Position numbers and translations under genes: made by a program
Part shown: piece after piece, positions 5,468 through 10,453 of the stretch
How the letters are laid out: each line of letters starts with the position of its first letter
Position numbering within the stretch: the first letter of the stretch is position 1
NCBI GenBank assembly: GCA_023441255.1
Contig: JAEZPW010000254.1
Coordinates: 1 to 10,453, forward strand
Length of the DNA: 10,453 bases
Source of the DNA: Acidobacteriota bacterium
Lineage (GTDB): Bacteria; Acidobacteriota; Terriglobia; Terriglobales; Acidobacteriaceae
Reading direction: 5' to 3'
Notes under the pieces: model-generated
What the model was told of the DNA's origin: nothing
The model's input: only the letters and a program-made list of their open reading frames with translations
Databases searched by the model: none

Positions 5468-7117
5468 ATGGAGTTCCACATCCGCATCTTAGAAGGAATG
5501 CGTGGCGGAACGGCCTCTACCTATCGATGGGAAACGCTTGCCTCGCCGCTTGCCGCCATCGCTGCAATCCTTTCCAGCGGCCTTGTCCTGGTCGGATGGC
5601 AATTCGATATCGTTTGGCTGCGCGCGCCTTTGCCGGGCGTAAGCATTATGGTCCCTACCACAGCGACGTGCTTCATCCTTTGCGGAATATCGCTTTTGTT
5701 TCAACTATGGGAGCCCGTCCCGAAGTGGCGTTCGGTGGCTGGAAAGTTGCTCACTGTTCCGGTGTTGTTCTACTCCCTGGCGGTGCTGGCCGAGTACCTG
5801 TTTTCGGCCGACCTGAAGATCGATTCTAAGCTGTTTCCGAGCGCCCTCTCACGATGGCCGCTGCCGGTGTTTCCCGGGCGCTTCGCTCCGAACACCGCTG
5901 TGGCGTTTCCGCTGCTCGCCCTTGGCCTGCTTTTCCTCGGCCGGAGACTCGGTAAAATCGTTGTCTCCGAAGTCCTTGCCGTTCTGGCCGGATTGATCGC
6001 GTTTGTCTCGATCATTGGTTATACCTACAGGGTTGAGGCGCTCTACAGCGCGGGGACGCAGGTACAGATGTCGCTTCACACGTCGCTGATGTTTGCCGTT
6101 CTGTCGGCCGCGATCCTCCTTGCAAGACCGAACAGGGGCGTCGCACAGCTGCTGACCGACCCTGGACCAAGTGGCATATTGTCTCGCCGTCTTCTGGCGT
6201 ACACGTTCCTCGTACTGACGGTGCTCGGCTGGATAAGTCTTCAGGCGCAGCGCACGGGATGGATCGACCTGGAGTTCGGTACGGCGCTGCTGGTTGTCTG
6301 CACGATCGTGGCGTTCGGGATTGCGGTTTTTCGTACCGCACGCCTGGTGCACGAATACGAACGAGGCCAGGCGCGCGCCACTGAGGCCCTGATTCGAACC
6401 GAGAAGCTGGCCTCCGTTGGGAGAATGGCGGCGACCGTGGCACACGAGATCAACAATCCTCTGGCTGCCGTGACGAACGCCGTCTATTTGCTTTCGCTGG
6501 AGCCTACGTTGTCGGCGGCGGCACGGCAGAACGTGATGCTCGCCGACGAGCAACTCAGGCGCGTCGCACATCTCACGCGACAAACGCTCGGGTTCTATCG
6601 TGAACGCAATGCGCCTGGCGCCGTCGACGTTTGCGCCATTGCCGACGAGGTTCTCCTCATTTACCGTCAGCGCATCGCGCACAAAGGAGTCGAAGTACAA
6701 AGGCGTTATCATCGTGACGGCATCGTGTGGGGTGTCGCCGGAGAACTGCGGCAAGTGATCTCAAACCTGATAGCCAACAGTATCGACGCACTACCGCCCT
6801 CCGGGGGCAAACTCGCGATACGCGTATCCCGATGCCTCACCGGCATTGATGAGATATCAACTATTCGCATAACGGTGGCGGACAATGGCGCAGGCATTCC
6901 GCCAGAGCTGCGATCGCGGGTGTTTGAACCCTTCTTTACGACCAAAGAGAATGTTGGCACGGGCCTCGGATTGTGGGTGAGCAGAGACATCATCGCGGGC
7001 CAGAGCGGTCACATACGTTTCAAGAGTGCGGCGGGGAAAGGGACAGTTTTTTGTATTTTCCTGCTCGCGCACTGTGTTGACGAGCCAAAATCGGTCCTGA
7101 CCACCGCCACTGCCTGA
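5468..7117 (+). CDS. Integral membrane sensor histidine kinase
   Basis: This is a membrane sensor kinase that autophosphorylates a histidine and passes the phosphate to a response regulator. The 549-residue product has about eight membrane helices (near 27-48, 60-80, 92-112, 141-158, 165-187, 203-219, 241-260, 271-290). A cytoplasmic coiled linker (about 291-312) leads into HisKA with phospho-acceptor H326 in VAHEINNPLA. The HATPase domain has an N box (N433, N437), DNGAGIP at 472-478, FEPFFTT, and GTGLGLW from G497. The segment around 201-290, with LHTSLMFAVLSAAILLARP, recalls an unnamed 8-helix sensor module seen in many bacterial kinases; the ligand is unknown. No PAS or receiver domain is present and no response regulator is nearby. 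An in-frame stop at 5453-5455 limits the start. The ATG at 5468 lacks a clear ribosome site; the ATG at 5498 is an alternative, but its purine run AGAAGGA abuts the codon. Confidence 0.9.
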   Translation: MEFHIRILEGMRGGTASTYRWETLASPLAAIAAILSSGLVLVGWQFDIVWLRAPLPGVSIMVPTTATCFILCGISLLFQLWEPVPKWRSVAGKLLTVPVLFYSLAVLAEYLFSADLKIDSKLFPSALSRWPLPVFPGRFAPNTAVAFPLLALGLLFLGRRLGKIVVSEVLAVLAGLIAFVSIIGYTYRVEALYSAGTQVQMSLHTSLMFAVLSAAILLARPNRGVAQLLTDPGPSGILSRRLLAYTFLVLTVLGWISLQAQRTGWIDLEFGTALLVVCTIVAFGIAVFRTARLVHEYERGQARATEALIRTEKLASVGRMAATVAHEINNPLAAVTNAVYLLSLEPTLSAAARQNVMLADEQLRRVAHLTRQTLGFYRERNAPGAVDVCAIADEVLLIYRQRIAHKGVEVQRRYHRDGIVWGVAGELRQVISNLIANSIDALPPSGGKLAIRVSRCLTGIDEISTIRITVADNGAGIPPELRSRVFEPFFTTKENVGTGLGLWVSRDIIAGQSGHIRFKSAAGKGTVFCIFLLAHCVDEPKSVLTTATA

Positions 7118-7177
7118 CCGGCTGGCGTAATACAGAGGCTACTCTCACACCGCTGTTCAGGACCCGAGTGCCTGAAG

Positions 7178-7183
7178 TATGAT
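7178..7183 (+). promoter_or_regulatory. Possible -10 element of accC
   Basis: TATGAT at 7178-7183 matches the sigma70 -10 consensus at five of six positions and lies 25 bases before the ATG at 7209. The best upstream -35 candidate, TTCAGG at 7156-7161 with 16-base spacing, is poor, so the call rests mainly on the -10. If correct, the transcript would start near 7190, which excludes the in-frame ATG at 7179. Confidence 0.3.
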
Positions 7184-7208
7184 TTTCGGGCACTGTGGGG
7201 CTTCAGTC

Positions 7209-8750
<1,542 letters not shown>

Positions 8751-8752
8751 GC

Positions 8753-8973
8753 AGTACCTAGTTGTGAGTACCGAATACCGAGTTTGGAGTACCTGGTACG
8801 CAGTCTCCAGTACCTAGTACCTAGTTCCTAGTTGTCGAATTTTCTGGTCGCAATCGGAAATCAGATGTCGGGATCCGCTACTCAGCACTCAGAAGCCGTT
8901 GGTCGTAAGTCGGGACTAACAACTCGGTACTCGGTACTCGGTACTCACAACTAGGTACTAGGTACTAGGTACT
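8753..8973. repeat. Heptanucleotide-repeat spacer forming a large inverted repeat
   Basis: The 238-base gap between the two carboxylase genes is built of 7-base units. On the left, from 8756 to 8838, about 12 units keep one register around ACCTAGT / ACCGAGT. On the right, from 8880 to 8973, about 13 units keep one register around ACTCGGT / ACTAGGT, the reverse complement of the left. ACTCGGT occurs three times in a row at 8922-8942 and ACTAGGT three times at 8950-8970. The outer arms 8753-8783 and 8929-8959 are complementary at 30 of 31 positions. The middle (8839-8879) is less regular. No reading frame or terminator T-run is seen. Such arrays usually expand by replication slippage; here opposite orientations on the two sides also allow a long hairpin. 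Confidence 0.9.
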
Positions 8974-8988
8974 ATCAGCTGAGGTTCT

Positions 8989-9486
8989 ATGACATACGAG
9001 ATTCTGATCGAAGGCAAGCCGCACAAGCTGGAGTTGAGCCAGACCGACGGCCGTTGGAACTGTCGTCTCGATGGCAAGGAATACGACATCGACGCTGTGG
9101 TGGCGCGCCGCGACGTGATCTCGCTGATCATCAATGGCGATTGCTACGAGGTGAAGCGCGAGCAAACGCGCAATGACCTCCACATCTGGGTCAAGTCCGT
9201 GCGCTTTCCGGTCGAGGTGCGAGACCCGCGCTCGCTGCGCAGCCGCCGCGCGGCAGCAGGCGCGCTCGAAGGGCCAGCCAAACTGGTCGCACCTATGCCC
9301 GGCAAAGTGGTGCGGCTCATCCTGCGCGAAAAGGACGAAGTGGAAGCGGGTCACGGCATTCTCGTCGTCGAAGCCATGAAGATGCAGAATGAACTGAAGT
9401 CGCCCAAGAAGGGCGTTGTCTCAAAACTGCTGGTAAAGGAAGGCGCGGCCGTGAACGCCGGCGATGTGCTGGCCATCGTAGAGTGA
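8989..9486 (+). CDS. Biotin carboxyl carrier protein with BT-like N-domain
   Basis: The product carries biotin between biotin carboxylase and a carboxyltransferase. Of 165 residues, about 98-165 form the biotinyl domain: APMPGKV (101-107), EAMKMQNE (128-135) with K131 as the biotinylated lysine, and the closing LAIVE. The thumb segment typical of E. coli AccB (TFYRTPSPDAKAF) is absent, so this belongs to the acyl-CoA carboxylase, pyruvate carboxylase or oxaloacetate decarboxylase style of carrier, not classical AccB. Residues 1-83 (ending FPVEVRDP) look like the beta-rich BT domain that joins carboxylase and carrier in propionyl- and methylcrotonyl-CoA carboxylase alpha chains; this is by resemblance only. 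A basic Ala/Arg linker (81-95) separates the parts. GAGG at 8981-8984 is four bases before the ATG. No carboxyltransferase gene is in the window. Confidence 0.9.
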   Translation: MTYEILIEGKPHKLELSQTDGRWNCRLDGKEYDIDAVVARRDVISLIINGDCYEVKREQTRNDLHIWVKSVRFPVEVRDPRSLRSRRAAAGALEGPAKLVAPMPGKVVRLILREKDEVEAGHGILVVEAMKMQNELKSPKKGVVSKLLVKEGAAVNAGDVLAIVE

Positions 9487-9624
9487 AGGTTCAAGCTGGC
9501 GATGCTTCAGCGGGAAGTCAATTCGACTTCTCGGGAACCGGGCTTTCACTGATCCACTCCTTGTTCGGCTCGAACCACCACGTCTCGCTTTGAAAACTAG
9601 CTCCGTTCGTCCGGCGATCTCGCA

Positions 9625-9653
9625 TTGACGTTCTCCGCTGCAGCTCCTACGAT
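9625..9653 (+). promoter_or_regulatory. Sigma70-like promoter of the acid phosphatase gene
   Basis: TTGACG (9625-9630) and TACGAT (9648-9653) are separated by exactly 17 bases, matching the consensus at five and four of six positions. Transcription from about 9660 would give a leader of about 60 bases. The rest of the 233-base gap after the biotin carrier gene holds only a weak 6-bp stem (9514-9519 with 9525-9530); no gene is seen there. Confidence 0.5.
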
Positions 9654-9719
9654 TCTGTTTTCCGCTAGTACTCACCGCGCGGCAAGGACTGTGTTTCCGC
9701 GTGGCATCAGGAGAACAGA

Positions 9720-10415
9720 TTGAGCTTTCACAAGCTGCTAGTGTCCGCGGCAGTGTTGCTTTCCATGACGGCTGCGGCACAACAACCACAGCCCAAGCTC
9801 TCGGGCGATTCCATTCCCAACCTGGGCGAGGTCAAGAGCCAGCTCAAGCATTACTACGACTGCGATGGCAAAAGCGGTTGCTACGAGGCCGATCTGGAGC
9901 AGCAGGCGGCACGCGCAATCGAATTCCTGAAGCAGAGAGCGGCAAAGCGCGATGGTAACGAGAAACTCGCAGTGGTGTTCGACATCGATGAGACCTGCCT
10001 TTCGAACTATCCGTACTACGCACTGACCGATTTCGGTTACGAAGCGGGGCGATTCGACATGTGGGCCATGGCGGCTAACGCCGCGCCCATCGCGCCCATG
10101 CTTAAGCTCTACAACACCGCCCGCGAACTGCACTTGGACCTCTTCTTCATCACCGGACGTAGCGAACAGCAACGCTTCGCCACCGAGCAGAACCTGCTCA
10201 AGGCCGGGTATAAAGACTGGACAGGGCTCACGCTCAGGACTACCGCTGACACCGGCAAGAAGGCCAGCGAGTACAAACCGGCAGCGCGCAAGAAGATCGT
10301 CGAGCAGGGTTACAAGATCGTGCTGAACGTGGGCGACCAGGAGAGCGACCTGATCGGCGACCCGCAGGCAGAGATGTCCCTGAAGCTGCCCAATCCGTTC
10401 TACTTCATTCCGTAA
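9720..10415 (+). CDS. Exported HAD-superfamily acid phosphatase (class B/C type)
   Basis: This enzyme should hydrolyse phosphate monoesters outside the cytoplasm. The 231-residue product has a signal peptide (1-20, hydrophobic core LLVSAAVLLSM, likely cut after AAA before QQ); there is no lipobox, so it is probably soluble in the periplasm. The HAD motifs are in order: VFDIDET with nucleophile D88 and acid/base D90, FFITGRS with T145, K186 in EYKPAARKK, and NVGDQESDL with D206 and D210. The sequence YYDCDGKSGCYEADLEQQA (45-63) has two cysteines that could form a disulfide. Overall it fits the plant VSP / P4-like acid phosphatase family (Pfam PF03767). The start is TTG at 9720, chosen because AGGAG (9709-9713) lies six bases upstream and the signal peptide begins there. 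It has its own promoter candidate and seems independent of the carboxylase genes. The natural substrate cannot be told. Confidence 0.92.
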   Translation: MSFHKLLVSAAVLLSMTAAAQQPQPKLSGDSIPNLGEVKSQLKHYYDCDGKSGCYEADLEQQAARAIEFLKQRAAKRDGNEKLAVVFDIDETCLSNYPYYALTDFGYEAGRFDMWAMAANAAPIAPMLKLYNTARELHLDLFFITGRSEQQRFATEQNLLKAGYKDWTGLTLRTTADTGKKASEYKPAARKKIVEQGYKIVLNVGDQESDLIGDPQAEMSLKLPNPFYFIP

Positions 10416-10453
10416 TGTAGGGACAGTGTAACGCCAAAGCTTGTGTAGCGCCG

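Noticed and set aside
7179..7208. Alternative ATG ten codons before the chosen accC start
   Set aside because: AccC proteins begin at the MxxKxLIANRGE block, and the extension overlaps a TATGAT -10 candidate.
8751..8988. CRISPR array
   Set aside because: The repeats are 7 bases, contiguous, degenerate and lack unique spacers; no cas gene is near.

Overview
This is a GC-rich bacterial window in which every supported gene lies on the + strand. It carries a SecF translocase subunit, a complete TonB/ExbB/ExbD energy-transduction operon, a membrane sensor kinase, a two-gene biotin-dependent carboxylase module and a secreted acid phosphatase. The organism is Gram-negative: TonB, two ExbD proteins and a TPR lipoprotein all imply an outer membrane. 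The order tonB-exbB-exbD-exbD-TPR lipoprotein, the form of the TonB N-terminus, and spacers filled with hairpins and heptanucleotide repeats suggest an acidobacterium (Terriglobia-like). That placement is inference from gene style; there is no rRNA or other marker gene in the window.

Layout. 1-164 is a leader with a possible ECF-type promoter. secF (165-1373) is preceded by no recognisable secD inside the window. 1374-1665 is a non-coding spacer with a perfect hairpin and a second ECF-like promoter. 1666-5310 is the Ton cluster: tonB, exbB, two tandem exbD genes and a TPR lipoprotein gene, closed by a rho-independent terminator at 5384-5440. The spacers inside this cluster contain several perfect inverted repeats. 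5468-7117 is an orphan hybrid-free histidine kinase with about eight membrane helices. 7209-8750 and 8989-9486 encode a biotin carboxylase and a biotin carrier that together have the domain order of an acyl-CoA carboxylase alpha chain. They are separated by a 238-base spacer made almost entirely of 7-base repeats arranged as a large inverted repeat. 9720-10415 encodes an exported HAD acid phosphatase behind its own sigma70-like promoter.

How the genes work together. ExbB and ExbD use the proton gradient to move TonB, which energises outer-membrane TonB-dependent transporters. The TPR lipoprotein probably sits in the periplasm as a partner or scaffold for this machine. secF and tonB share an 11-base block at the same place in matching promoter-like elements, so envelope secretion and Ton function may answer to one sigma factor. 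The carboxylase pair still needs a carboxyltransferase encoded elsewhere.

Most of the protein-coding content is familiar. The parts that repay a second look are non-coding: the heptad-repeat spacer, the shared promoter block and the set of perfect hairpins in the Ton operon. I did not see convincing evidence of a new multi-gene system, a mobile element, a CRISPR array or an RNA gene.
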